Shown one piece after another: positions 47,461-55,398 of a stretch of 64,000 nucleotides of DNA. The number at the start of each line of letters is the position of its first letter. The stretch's first letter is position 1. The notes under the pieces were generated by a model, which was given only the letters and a program-made list of their open reading frames with translations, did not search any database and was not told the origin of the DNA. A program made the position numbers and the translations under genes. Origin of the DNA: JAJRRS01 sp965230275 (GTDB taxonomy: Bacteria > Planctomycetota > Phycisphaerae > Phycisphaerales > Phycisphaeraceae); assembly GCA_965230275.1 (NCBI GenBank), contig CBDDKO010000002.1:1364001-1428000 (forward strand), in the 5' to 3' direction.

Positions 47461-49335
47461 TCACCCCAACCGATCCGTTGCGACATGGTAGTGCGGGTCT
47501 TCGGAGACGTTCGCTTCGACCAGGTCGCCGGCTTTGCCTAATAGGGATTGGCACTCCTCGCTGAGGTGGGTCAGGTGGACGCGTTTGCCGAGTTTGCTGT
47601 ACTTCTCGGCGATGAAGTTGATCGCCTCCAGGCCGGACTGGTCGTAGACCCGGGTGTAGTAGAAGTCGATCACCACGTCGTCGGGGTCGTCGCCCGCCTC
47701 GAAGAGCAGCTTGAACGAGTTGACGGACGCGAAGAACAGCGGGCCGTGGATCTGGTAGATCTTGCTGCCGTGCTCGTTGAGCTTGACGTCGGCGAACAGG
47801 TGCGTGGACTTCTTCCAGGCAAACACCAGCGCCGAAATCACCACGCCCAGGATCACCGCGCTCGCCAGGTCGTGCATGAAGACCGTGTACCCCGCGACGA
47901 ACAGCATCACAAACACGTCCGACATCGGCACCTTGTGCCAGGTCTTGAGCGTGGTCCACTCGAACGTGCCGATCACCACCATGAACATCACGCCGACCAG
48001 CGCCGCCATCGGGATCAACTCGATCCACGGGCCGAGTACGAGGATAAACAGCAGCAGGAACACCGCCGCGGTCACGCCGGACAGCCGGCCCTTGCCGCCG
48101 GACTTCACGTTGATCAGCGATTGCCCGATCATCGCGCACCCGCCCATCCCGCCGAGCATGCCGCTTAGGATGTTCGCCGTGCCCTGGCCGATGCATTCCT
48201 TGTTGCCCCGGCCGCGCGTCTCGGTGATCTCGTCGATCAGGCTCAGCGTCATCAGCGATTCGATCAGCCCCACACCGCACAAGACCAAACTGAACGGCAA
48301 AATGATCCAAAGCGTCTTGAAGCTCCAATCCGGCGCAAGCCCCGCCGCCTGCAAATCCGCCCAGCCGTCTTCTAAGAAGAACGGTATCGGCAGCTCGCCC
48401 TTGAGCGTCGCCTGCTCCGGCCCAACCCCCGCGATCGCCTGAGCCACCTCCGCGTCATCCAGGTTCTCGATCTGCTCGGCCAGCGCGTCGTGCCCCAGCG
48501 CCGCCGACGCGCCCAGCTCAACGCCCGGCCCATCGAGCCCCGCCTCCTCGATCACCACCTTCGCTTCAGTCAGCCGCTGATCCGCACGCGCACGCGCCAC
48601 TCCCACCACCGCCGCTGATCGGCTGCCATCGAGGAGCATGTCCTTCACCGTCAGCACGGGCTTCTCGCCCGTCGCCTTATCGACCAGCGAGCTGTTCAGC
48701 CCGATCGCGATCAACGTGACCGTCACGATCGCTACCAGTGTCGAGGGCAGCGCCCGCGTGAGCCTGGGCAACACAAAGATGATCGCCATGGTTAACGCCA
48801 CCAGACCGACCATGATCGTCATGCGCGTCCCGGTCAGTGCCTGCATCGTCCCGTCATCGCCGAGCGTCTTGAAGCTGCCCAGTTGCGCCAGCCCGATGAC
48901 GATGGCTAAGCCGTTGACGAACCCGAGCATCACCGGGTGCGGCACCATGCGGATGAGCTTACCCAGGTGTAATAGGCCGATGACGATCTGCAACACGCCG
49001 CAGAGGATCACCGCCGGGAACAGGTAGGCCACGCCGTGCATCGCGACCAGTCCGACGACGACCACGGCCATCGCGCCGGTCGCCCCGCTGATCATGCCCG
49101 GCCGCCCGCCGATCAAGGCGGTCACCAATCCCATCACACACGCCGACCACAGCCCGATCATCGGGTCCACTCCCGCGACAAACGCAAACGCCACCGCCTC
49201 CGGCACCAGCGCCAGCGCGACCGTCAGGCCCGACAGCACATCCGCCTTGATCGACGCCGGCTTACGCGACAGGATCGAGACCCAGGGCTTGTACTCCGAT
49301 ACCGCTTGAGCCACTTTGGCCGTGGTTTGAATCAT
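47461..49335 (-). CDS. SulP-family anion transporter with STAS domain
   Basis: 624 residues from ATG 49335; a 32-codon upstream extension is made of heptamer repeat and is not expected in the protein. The membrane part has family motifs GLTVALALVPEAVAFAFVAG, GMISGATGAMAVVVVGLV, SLIDEITETRGRGNKECIGQ and GGMGGCAMIGQSLINV. The C-terminal STAS domain is about 525-624 (IYQIHGPLFFASVNSF). SulP proteins carry sulfate, bicarbonate or other anions across the inner membrane. A hydrophilic, helix-prone insert of about 95 residues precedes the LPIPFF segment and is not usual for the family. Confidence 0.9.
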   Translation of the reverse strand: MIQTTAKVAQAVSEYKPWVSILSRKPASIKADVLSGLTVALALVPEAVAFAFVAGVDPMIGLWSACVMGLVTALIGGRPGMISGATGAMAVVVVGLVAMHGVAYLFPAVILCGVLQIVIGLLHLGKLIRMVPHPVMLGFVNGLAIVIGLAQLGSFKTLGDDGTMQALTGTRMTIMVGLVALTMAIIFVLPRLTRALPSTLVAIVTVTLIAIGLNSSLVDKATGEKPVLTVKDMLLDGSRSAAVVGVARARADQRLTEAKVVIEEAGLDGPGVELGASAALGHDALAEQIENLDDAEVAQAIAGVGPEQATLKGELPIPFFLEDGWADLQAAGLAPDWSFKTLWIILPFSLVLCGVGLIESLMTLSLIDEITETRGRGNKECIGQGTANILSGMLGGMGGCAMIGQSLINVKSGGKGRLSGVTAAVFLLLFILVLGPWIELIPMAALVGVMFMVVIGTFEWTTLKTWHKVPMSDVFVMLFVAGYTVFMHDLASAVILGVVISALVFAWKKSTHLFADVKLNEHGSKIYQIHGPLFFASVNSFKLLFEAGDDPDDVVIDFYYTRVYDQSGLEAINFIAEKYSKLGKRVHLTHLSEECQSLLGKAGDLVEANVSEDPHYHVATDRLG

Positions 49336-49384
49336 ATGTTTGGGTGTAGGGTTTGGGGTTTGGGGTTTGGGGTGTGGGGTATAA
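49336..49384. repeat. GGGGTTT heptamer repeat abutting the SulP start codon
   Basis: TTTGGGTGTAGGG then three GGGGTTT-type units and GGGGTGTGGGG, read on the + strand, lie immediately upstream of the SulP ATG. The rest of the 345-nt gap to 49680 has no recognised feature. Confidence 0.82.
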
Positions 49385-49680
49385 GGACTTCCAACGCCGG
49401 CTCTGAGCAAAGCGAAGGGCCGGGTCAGCAAGCGTGGCTGGTAATTGGTGTTCAGTGACTGTTGATTGGCGGTGTACTTCCGGGGCGGTCACCACAAGTG
49501 CAACATCTACGGCTGCAAAATGACCGAGTGGGAGGCGACACGGTAGCGGTCATCCCCCCGCCGGTCAATCATCGCGGCTTCTATCGTCGGCGATATCCGC
49601 CTATCACACGCACATCGTTAAATAAGACACATTCGTGTGGAACAACCGCTATCCTAGTGGCACCTAAGCGAAAGATACCT

Positions 49681-50307
49681 ATGTACAAAGGCGAGAAGTT
49701 CAACAGCATCACACACGTCGTCGGCGCGGGCCTGGCGATCCTCGGGCTTGTCGTACTCGTCGTCCTGGCCGCGTGGCACGGCGACGCCTGGCAGGTCGTC
49801 AGCTTCAGCATCTACGGCGGCTCGCTCGTGCTGCTGTATTCAAGCAGCGCCCTGTACCACAGCTTCCGCGGCCGCGCGAAGGCTGTCTTCCGCAAACTCG
49901 ATCACGGCTCGATCTACATCCTGATCGCGGGCACCTACACACCCATCACCCTCATCACGCTGCGCACCGCCAGCCCGGGATGGGGGTGGGCGATCTTCGG
50001 GATCGTGTGGGGGCTCGCCGTGATCGGCGTGGTGACCGACGCGCTGCCCACCCGGGGCCGACGCATCCTGCCGATCGTCCTGTACCTCATGATGGGCTGG
50101 CTGATCATGGCCGCGGTCGTCCCGCTTTGGGAGGCGCTACCGATCGGCGGCTTCGCCTGGCTCCTCGCCGGCGGCCTGGCCTACACCCTCGGCGGCACGT
50201 TCTACGTCTTCGATTCCAAAGTCAAACACTTCCACGGCATCTGGCACCTCTTCGTCCTCGCCGGCAGCGTGTGCCACTACCTGGTGATGCTGCTGTATGT
50301 GTTGTAG
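49681..50307 (+). CDS. Hemolysin III/PAQR-family membrane protein
   Basis: 208 residues from ATG 49681. Family features: MYKGEKFNSITHVVGAGLAI, SSALYHSFRG, LDHGSIYILIAGTYTPI and the last helix with HGIWHLFVLAGSVCHYLVML. The conserved Ser-His-Asp-His-His residues that bind zinc in PAQR proteins are all present (SALYHS, LDHGS, HLF..CHY). Seven membrane helices are expected. Despite the family name, hemolytic activity is unproven; a zinc-dependent hydrolase of membrane lipid is a plausible role. Confidence 0.9.
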   Translation: MYKGEKFNSITHVVGAGLAILGLVVLVVLAAWHGDAWQVVSFSIYGGSLVLLYSSSALYHSFRGRAKAVFRKLDHGSIYILIAGTYTPITLITLRTASPGWGWAIFGIVWGLAVIGVVTDALPTRGRRILPIVLYLMMGWLIMAAVVPLWEALPIGGFAWLLAGGLAYTLGGTFYVFDSKVKHFHGIWHLFVLAGSVCHYLVMLLYVL

Positions 50308-50359
50308 GGGCGGCTGGGGATGGGTGTCAGAGCGTGTTCGATGCAATCGCAACGTTTCA

Positions 50360-50440
50360 GGGTGCCACACTTTGTCCCGAATGGCAACGTGTGGCCACGC
50401 GATGCACACTTTGCTGCCGCGTAGTCGAAGTGTGTCACCC
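50360..50440. repeat. GGGTGCCAC double-hairpin repeat, copy 2
   Basis: GGGTGCCACACTTTGTCCCG at the left and CGAAGTGTGTCACCC at the right, same plan as 37099-37177 including the two inner hairpins. It ends 3 nt before the stop codon of the next minus-strand gene. Confidence 0.8.
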
Positions 50441-50443
50441 GGC

Positions 50444-50971
50444 TCAGTACGCTTCATCAGCCGATACGGACCATCGCGGCGACTGGTCATCATGGAATTG
50501 CTGAATGCAATCGGCCATCGGCTGCTTGAATCGGATGAGGTAGTAGTTCGGCTCATAGATGTCTCGACTGAGACGCTTCATGAACGTAACCCGGATGCCC
50601 GCGGGCCCGATCTTGTCGTTCCACGCCACCTCGCCTCGGTTCGTTTCCAGACGGATCCTGCACTGGGTACCCACGTGAGCCATATCGAATAAAGGCTCCG
50701 CATCGTGCAGCATCTGCTGAAACTGCGCGACGCTGTCCGGGTCATCACACGCCATCAGCACCGTGCCGTCAAAGGCGTCTGCGATGGTGATGGATTCCAC
50801 CAAAAGATCGGCCTCGGGATTCCCTAAGACGCCCTTCAAGGCATCCGTCTCAAAGCTGGGTTCGGTCAACCGATAGAACGTGGCGCTGACGATAAAGTAC
50901 ATGATCGGACAAGACATGAACACCAGGATCGCGATCAACGACGTGTATGTCAGTTTGCTAGGCATCGCCAT
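50444..50971 (-). CDS. Hypothetical single-pass membrane protein
   Basis: 175 residues. One N-terminal hydrophobic helix (LIAILVFMSCPIMYFIVSAT), then a soluble domain, probably periplasmic, with alternating strands such as LLVESITIADAFDGTVLMAC and CRIRLETNRGEVAWNDKIG. No family recognised. Codon use is ordinary for the window. Confidence 0.55.
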   Translation of the reverse strand: MAMPSKLTYTSLIAILVFMSCPIMYFIVSATFYRLTEPSFETDALKGVLGNPEADLLVESITIADAFDGTVLMACDDPDSVAQFQQMLHDAEPLFDMAHVGTQCRIRLETNRGEVAWNDKIGPAGIRVTFMKRLSRDIYEPNYYLIRFKQPMADCIQQFHDDQSPRWSVSADEAY

Positions 50972-51103
50972 CCCGTTTCAAAGGTTGTCTGAACCTCACT
51001 ATCAAGCATTAAAACGGTTCTCCATCCCCACGGGTTCGCCGTTATCACGGGTCCACGCTAGCAAAGTGGACGTCACAGTACATGGTTGATGTAGAATGGG
51101 TTC

Positions 51104-51799
51104 ATGTCCCATCGCCATACTCTCATACTACTGATCACGGTTGCCGCACAGCTTGTCGGCTGCACATCGGCTCACCAACAGGGTACACATCAACCGTCGC
51201 ATGTGTGGGTTCAAATGGTCAATGCATCCGACCTCATGCCGCTGGGGGAATCCGAGCGGGCCGTGACGGTGACGGACCGGGGCGCCGAGCGCTCGGCGGT
51301 CGATCGGATCGAGCGGGTACCCGGCGAAGAGCAGATCATCTATCGGCGGGTGGTGGACGGGTTCTGCCTCGTGGACCTGGTAAAGCAGGAAGACGGTTCG
51401 GTGGCGGTCGTGCGAGAGGTGGAACTTGGTGAAGCGCGGCGTGTGACGTACGACCCCCCGCTGCTGATGGTGCCAGCGGTGCTGCATTCGGGCGAGACGG
51501 TGGAGGCGACCAGCCACGCACGTGTTTATGACCACGAGAGCGGCACCCTCCAGGCCGAGGGCGAGGTCACCGCGACGTATAGGCTGCTAGATGAAACCGA
51601 CGAGCAGGCCGGGCTAAATGTTGATGTCACGATCCAGACCGATCGTCGGTACCGCCTGCCGCTGACGATCGTAGACATGCGGCTGACCACGACCTACGCC
51701 CCAGGCGAAGGCCCCATCGCCGGCCGGGTCGTCCGCACGGTCAAGCTGCTGGGCCTGATCCCGCTGGTTCATGAGCAGGCGATCCATTCAGCAGAATAA
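51104..51799 (+). CDS. Hypothetical lipoprotein
   Basis: 231 residues. LILLITVAAQLVGC is a good signal with lipobox LVGC, so a lipid-anchored protein is expected. The mature part is beta-rich: EQIIYRRVVDGFCLVDLV, VVREVELGEARRVTYDPP and TATYRLLDETDEQAGLNVDV. Functionally unassigned. It has no obvious operon partner; the small zinc-ribbon gene begins 140 nt downstream. Confidence 0.65.
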   Translation: MSHRHTLILLITVAAQLVGCTSAHQQGTHQPSHVWVQMVNASDLMPLGESERAVTVTDRGAERSAVDRIERVPGEEQIIYRRVVDGFCLVDLVKQEDGSVAVVREVELGEARRVTYDPPLLMVPAVLHSGETVEATSHARVYDHESGTLQAEGEVTATYRLLDETDEQAGLNVDVTIQTDRRYRLPLTIVDMRLTTTYAPGEGPIAGRVVRTVKLLGLIPLVHEQAIHSAE

Positions 51800-51939
51800 C
51801 GGGCAACCGATCACCACACGCGTTCACGTCACACGGCAACGGTTGCTATCGGACCTGAAGTTGCCGCCAGCCATTAAGTCCGTCACAGATTCACACGATA
51901 ATAAGTATTGAGACCCAAGATGTGTCCCGGAGTCCCAGG

Positions 51940-52122
51940 ATGGCAAATCCCGTGCGATTAATCTGCCCCAATCTCAAGTGCCGTAAGATCCTGTCGGTGC
52001 CGGAGTCCGCGCGCGGGAAGAAGGTCCGCTGCCGTGGCTGTGGGATGCGTGTGCAGATCCCCGAGAAACCAGCCGCCCCCGCCGCATCCGCGCCCCCGCC
52101 GCCCGAAGAAGAGGCGGCATAG
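51940..52122 (+). CDS. Small zinc-ribbon protein
   Basis: 60 residues from ATG 51940 with GGAG 8 nt upstream. LICPNLKCRKILSVPESARG then KKVRCRGCGMRVQIPE gives CxxxxC...CxxC, a zinc-ribbon of the type found at the N-terminus of many planctomycete proteins, here alone with a Pro/Ala/Glu tail. Role unknown; DNA, RNA or protein contact is possible. Its stop codon runs straight into a heptamer repeat, and a strong terminator follows. Confidence 0.7.
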   Translation: MANPVRLICPNLKCRKILSVPESARGKKVRCRGCGMRVQIPEKPAAPAASAPPPPEEEAA

Positions 52123-52160
52123 GTTGGTGGTTGGTGACTGGTGATTGGTGGTTGGCGATT
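52123..52160. repeat. GGTTGGT-type heptamer repeat abutting a stop codon
   Basis: Units GGTTGGT, GGTTGGT, GACTGGT, GATTGGT, GGTTGGC with 7-nt period. Its reverse complement shares ACCAGTCACCAACCACCAA with the repeat at 53382-53412, so the two lie in opposite orientation on either side of the IS. Confidence 0.85.
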
Positions 52161-52201
52161 AGCCAGACACTTAACTGGCACATCACAACACAAAAACGAA
52201 C

Positions 52202-52235
52202 AACGCCCGCGCGATCATGCGTGGGCGTTTGTCAT
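52202..52235 (+). terminator. Rho-independent terminator
   Basis: AACGCCCGCGC (52202-52212) pairs with GCGTGGGCGTT (52219-52229) with one G-T, followed by TGTCATT. Ends the zinc-ribbon transcript. Confidence 0.75.
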
Positions 52236-52312
52236 TGATGATCCGAATATCGATTACTGACTAGAGCTCTTAGCATGATTACCTACTGCCTCTGTATGCC
52301 ATCCCCGCGAAG

Positions 52313-53290
52313 GGGCTTTATGCAACCCCCTGCCTGATAACATGGTCGCGGGCCAGGCGGATCAGGATTTTGGCGGTGACGTAAGGCTCGACACGGCGGC
52401 CACGCACCCACGGCGGCAGGTGGGTCAGGCCGCCGCCGAAGTTGCAGAGGTTGGCGAAGCGCGTCTCGACGCGGCGACGGGTGCTAAGCAGTTGGCGGAT
52501 GAACGGTGAAGGCGCACGCATCCGCTGGATCATGGCCACGCGGTGCTCGCTGTGCACGCGTGACTGGCCCAGCCCCTTGGCGTGGCGGAAGCGGCGCGGC
52601 GTCACCAGGACGCGCCCGGCCCCGGCGGCCTGGTCGTACAACGGGTTGGTCTCGTAGTTGGCGTCGGCCAGCAGGTAGCCCTCGCCCAGTTGTTCTTGTT
52701 CGATCATCTGCTTGGCGGCGATGCGTTCGTCGACGTTCATCGGCGCGACACGGTAGGCGACGGGGCGGTTATTCTCGGCATAAATCGCGTGGAGTTTGTA
52801 GCCCTTCTGGAACCCGCCGGCGCCACGGCCGATCGTCGCGCGGCGGTCGACGCTGTGCTTGGCGACGGCCAACGGCTTGCCGTCGATACGCAGGGTCAGG
52901 GCTTGTTGCGTTGGGGGTTCGAGCCGATCCATCAGTTGATCGAGTGCCCGACGGGTTTCGGGCCGGGCCAGACGCCGGCTCATGGTCGACTGATCCGGCA
53001 ACGCCGCCGGCGGCTTGACGCCGACCCAGTGGCGACGGTCACACGCCCAATACACCGGCCGGTCGTGCAGCACCGCCCAGAGGTAGACGCGGAGGATGCG
53101 TGCGGTGGGATGCACAAACCGCCGGCGTCGGACGAGGGTTGACATGACGGTGAGTTGGGCCGTTAAGATGTTCCACAGTTCGCGTTCCATGCTGGTGACT
53201 CCTTCTCGGTAAGGTCGAGTAAGTGGTCCACCAGTATGGGCGCGAACGCTTGTTAGCGCCAGCGGTTAGGTGAAATGGCGCATAAAGCCC
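52313..53290. mobile_element. Complete insertion sequence, 978 bp, 11-bp terminal inverted repeats, 4-bp target duplication
   Basis: GGGCTTTATGC at 52313-52323 is the exact reverse complement of GCATAAAGCCC at 53280-53290. Both ends are flanked directly by GAAG (52309-52312 and 53291-53294). The transposase stop codon TAA lies inside the 52313 end. Removing the IS and one GAAG restores the palindrome CCCCGC-GAAG-GCGGGG of a REP-like element. The size, single DDE gene and short repeats fit the IS5/IS4-type groups. Confidence 0.85.
52318..53190 (-). CDS. DDE-type transposase
   Basis: 290 residues. Catalytic residues can be assigned: Asp in LTLRIDGKPLAVAKHS, Asp in GYLLADANYETNPLYDQ and Glu in RRRVETRFANLCNFGGG. 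The segment GRGAGGFQKGYKLHAIYAEN is typical of DDE_Tnp_1 (PF01609) transposases common in planctomycetes. The N-terminal part (ALPDQSTMSRRLARPETRRA) is a helix-turn-helix region. The gene is full length without frameshift, and the element ends are intact, so it may still be mobile. Confidence 0.88.
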   Translation of the reverse strand: MERELWNILTAQLTVMSTLVRRRRFVHPTARILRVYLWAVLHDRPVYWACDRRHWVGVKPPAALPDQSTMSRRLARPETRRALDQLMDRLEPPTQQALTLRIDGKPLAVAKHSVDRRATIGRGAGGFQKGYKLHAIYAENNRPVAYRVAPMNVDERIAAKQMIEQEQLGEGYLLADANYETNPLYDQAAGAGRVLVTPRRFRHAKGLGQSRVHSEHRVAMIQRMRAPSPFIRQLLSTRRRVETRFANLCNFGGGLTHLPPWVRGRRVEPYVTAKILIRLARDHVIRQGVA

Positions 53291-53381
53291 GAAGGCGGGG
53301 ACCCATGCCTTTGGATTGCTAAGAAGACTGGATTCCCGCCTGCGCGGGAATGACGGGAAGTAATCACACAATGTGCTCTAG
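53291..53381. repeat. REP-like element, copy 2 (split by the IS)
   Basis: Contains the half palindrome GAAGGCGGGG, the sequence ACCCATGCCTTTGGATTG, and a complete palindrome TTCCCGC-CTGC-GCGGGAA near 53332-53350, ending in CTAG. It is homologous to 29597-29694 in inverted orientation. Its other half palindrome (TCCCCGC) is at 52302-52308 across the IS. Confidence 0.87.
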
Positions 53382-53412
53382 CCACTAACCACCAGTCACC
53401 AACCACCAAAAC
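53382..53412. repeat. CACCAAC-type heptamer repeat abutting the FHA stop codon
   Basis: Units CACTAAC, CACCAGT, CACCAAC, CACCAAA. It fills the gap between the REP-like element and the end of the FHA gene at 53413. Confidence 0.8.
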
Positions 53413-53970
53413 CTACCCCTTGCCGTCCGTGTCCGGCAGCTCCATCTCGGCTAGCCGATCCAGCGCCGCGATCGGGTCTTCGCCGTTATCCAGATCGATC
53501 GGCGGGCCCGGCTCGCTATCCAGCTCGCCCAGGTCGTCGGCAATCGTGTCGCCGATCCCGCTGTCCGTCGGCGCGTCCGGCACTTCCATCAGGTCGGCAG
53601 GCAGGACCAGCGAACTGCCCTGCATATCGCCCGGCGACTCAACCAGCGATCGCACCGGCTTGATCCCTTCCGGCTTCCCATCAATCACGACCGTGAACAC
53701 CACCGGCCCAACGACCAACTCGTCCCCGGCGGCAAGCACCGCCTCGGTCACGCGGATATTATTGTGGTACGTCCCGTTGCTCGACCCGACGTCACGCACC
53801 AGCACCTTGCCGGATTCGACGCGGACCTCGCAGTGCTGACGGGAGACGCTGGATAGCGGGATACGCAGGTCACATGTGTTCTTCCGCCCGATCACAAAGC
53901 CCTCGGGTTTGATTGGGAACTCACGACGGGTGCTGTCGGATTTGAACATGACCAGCGTTACTTGCATCAA
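53413..53970 (-). CDS. FHA-domain protein
   Basis: 185 residues. Residues about 10-95 are a forkhead-associated domain: GFVIGRKNTCDLRIPLSSVS with the GR loop, SRQHCEV, and DVGSSNGTYHNN, the SSNGT phosphothreonine-contact loop. All binding residues are present. The C-terminal 80 residues are acidic and disordered-looking (IADDLGELDSEPGPPIDLDN). FHA domains bind phosphothreonine peptides, so it is a likely signalling adaptor. No kinase or phosphatase is nearby. Confidence 0.88.
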   Translation of the reverse strand: MMQVTLVMFKSDSTRREFPIKPEGFVIGRKNTCDLRIPLSSVSRQHCEVRVESGKVLVRDVGSSNGTYHNNIRVTEAVLAAGDELVVGPVVFTVVIDGKPEGIKPVRSLVESPGDMQGSSLVLPADLMEVPDAPTDSGIGDTIADDLGELDSEPGPPIDLDNGEDPIAALDRLAEMELPDTDGKG

Positions 53971-54027
53971 ACAGCCTCGCTTTCGCGACCCACACGAATT
54001 GGCCCCGGATTAACGTAACTCTCTACC

Positions 54028-55329
54028 TTGCAAGAGTGTAACCACACCAAACGCCCGATTCAACCCCCCCCAGGCGGCCCCGACTCGCCCCCTGCGGCCA
54101 TCCATGCATTATACCTGCACTTACCCTTTTGCTTCCACAAATGTCACTATTGCGACTTTTTCAGCATCGTTGAACCAACCGGCAAAACAAGCCGGCAGGA
54201 CGCCTTTACCGACGCCCTGATCGCTGAATTGATCGCCCAGGCCGGGCAATACCCCCTTCGCCCCAGCACCATCTTCGTCGGCGGCGGCACCCCCACGCTG
54301 CTTAGGCCGGACCTCTGGCAGCGACTGCTGGATGCCATGAAGCAAACCGGTGCGCTCGACAGCGTCACCGAGTTCACCGTCGAAGCCAACCCCGAAACCG
54401 TCACCCCCGAATTGATGCGCATCCTCGCCGAAGGCGGGGTCAACCGCCTGTCCATGGGGGCCCAGTCGTTCAACCCCCGGGAGCTCAAGACTCTCGAACG
54501 CTGGCACGACCCCGACACCGTCCCCAAGGCCATGGTCATGGCACGCGACGCCGGCATCACCAACCTCAACCTCGACCTCATCTTCGCCATCCCCGACCAA
54601 ACACTGGATGCACTCGACCACGACCTAATCGCCGCCGTCGCGCTTGAGCCCACCCACCTCTCCTGCTACAGCCTGATCTTCGAGCCCAACACCCCGCTGA
54701 CCCAAAAGCTCAAGCTCGGCCGGATCAGCCAGGTCGGCGAAGATCTCGAACGCGACATGTACGACCACGTCATGACCCGCCTCGACGCCGCCGGCTACGA
54801 GCACTACGAGATCAGCAATTGGGCCTATCAGGGAACAGGGAACAGGGATCAGGGATCAGGACAGAAGTTATCTGATAACACGCACGACAAAGTTCGGGCT
54901 TCATCCCCTGCCCCCCGATCCCCGACCCCTGAACCCCGTACCCTCTTGTGCCAGCACAACCTCATCTACTGGCAGAACAAGAACTGGCTAGGCCTCGGCC
55001 CCAGCGCCGCCAGCCACGTCGACGGTAAACGCTGGAAGAACCAGCCCCACCTCGGCAACTACATCGCCGAATCCCCCAAGCCCCCCACGATGGACCACGA
55101 ACAGCTCCCTCCCCGTCGGCAGATCGGCGAACAGATTATGCTCGGCCTGCGCCTGCGTGAGGGCCTGACACACGACTGGATAGACAACCACCTCCCCGCC
55201 GACGACCCCCGTCATCAGGCGATCGACGAACTGATCACCATCGACATGCTCGAGCGCACTGACACCCACCTGCGCCTGACCCGCCAGGGCCTGTTCCTCG
55301 CAGATTCCGTCATCGCCAAACTGCTCTAA
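54028..55329 (+). CDS. hemW: HemW-type radical SAM haem chaperone (coproporphyrinogen III oxidase-like)
   Basis: 433 residues; TTG 54028 is the first start in frame and no clear ribosome site supports it. The domain begins ALYLHLPFCFHKCHYCDFFS with CxxxCxxC, then FVGGGTPTLL, EFTVEANPETV, NRLSMGAQSFN and LNLDLIFAIPDQT. Later come YEISNWA and LIYWQNKNWLGLGPSAASHV, as in HemW. The lack of the CxxxCxxCxC of HemN argues for HemW, a haem-trafficking protein. About 40 residues (from QGTGNRDQGSGQ to PTPEPRTL) are inserted between YEISNWA and the CQHNLIYW strand. They are encoded by a palindromic heptamer repeat. Confidence 0.9.
   Translation: MQECNHTKRPIQPPPGGPDSPPAAIHALYLHLPFCFHKCHYCDFFSIVEPTGKTSRQDAFTDALIAELIAQAGQYPLRPSTIFVGGGTPTLLRPDLWQRLLDAMKQTGALDSVTEFTVEANPETVTPELMRILAEGGVNRLSMGAQSFNPRELKTLERWHDPDTVPKAMVMARDAGITNLNLDLIFAIPDQTLDALDHDLIAAVALEPTHLSCYSLIFEPNTPLTQKLKLGRISQVGEDLERDMYDHVMTRLDAAGYEHYEISNWAYQGTGNRDQGSGQKLSDNTHDKVRASSPAPRSPTPEPRTLLCQHNLIYWQNKNWLGLGPSAASHVDGKRWKNQPHLGNYIAESPKPPTMDHEQLPPRRQIGEQIMLGLRLREGLTHDWIDNHLPADDPRHQAIDELITIDMLERTDTHLRLTRQGLFLADSVIAKLL
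54831..54943 (+). repeat. Palindromic heptamer element inserted in frame in hemW
   Basis: Left arm GGGAACA, GGGAACA, GGGATCA, GGGATCA (54831-54858). Right arm from 54905 is the C-rich, imperfect counterpart (CCCCTG, CCCCCCGATC, CCCGACCCCTG, AACCCC, GTACCC). The order matches the rlmN element, and so does the peptide (QGTG..DQGS... then Pro-rich). Confidence 0.85.
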
Positions 55330-55398
55330 ATGAATCACCCATCTACACGTTTAGCGGGCGATCGCAGATCGCAGCGACTTAGCGCATAGGTTCACGAA

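Noticed and set aside
52302..52322. CCCCGCGAAGGGG followed by CTTT read as a terminator for the transposase region
   Set aside because: The same end sequence occurs inverted at 53280-53300 with flanking GAAG, so IS end plus REP half palindrome explains it better.
53039..53371. Minus-strand frame with FPRRRESSLLSNPKAW
   Set aside because: It is the translation of the REP-like palindrome and IS end; such FPRRRE-type frames are a known artefact of these repeats.
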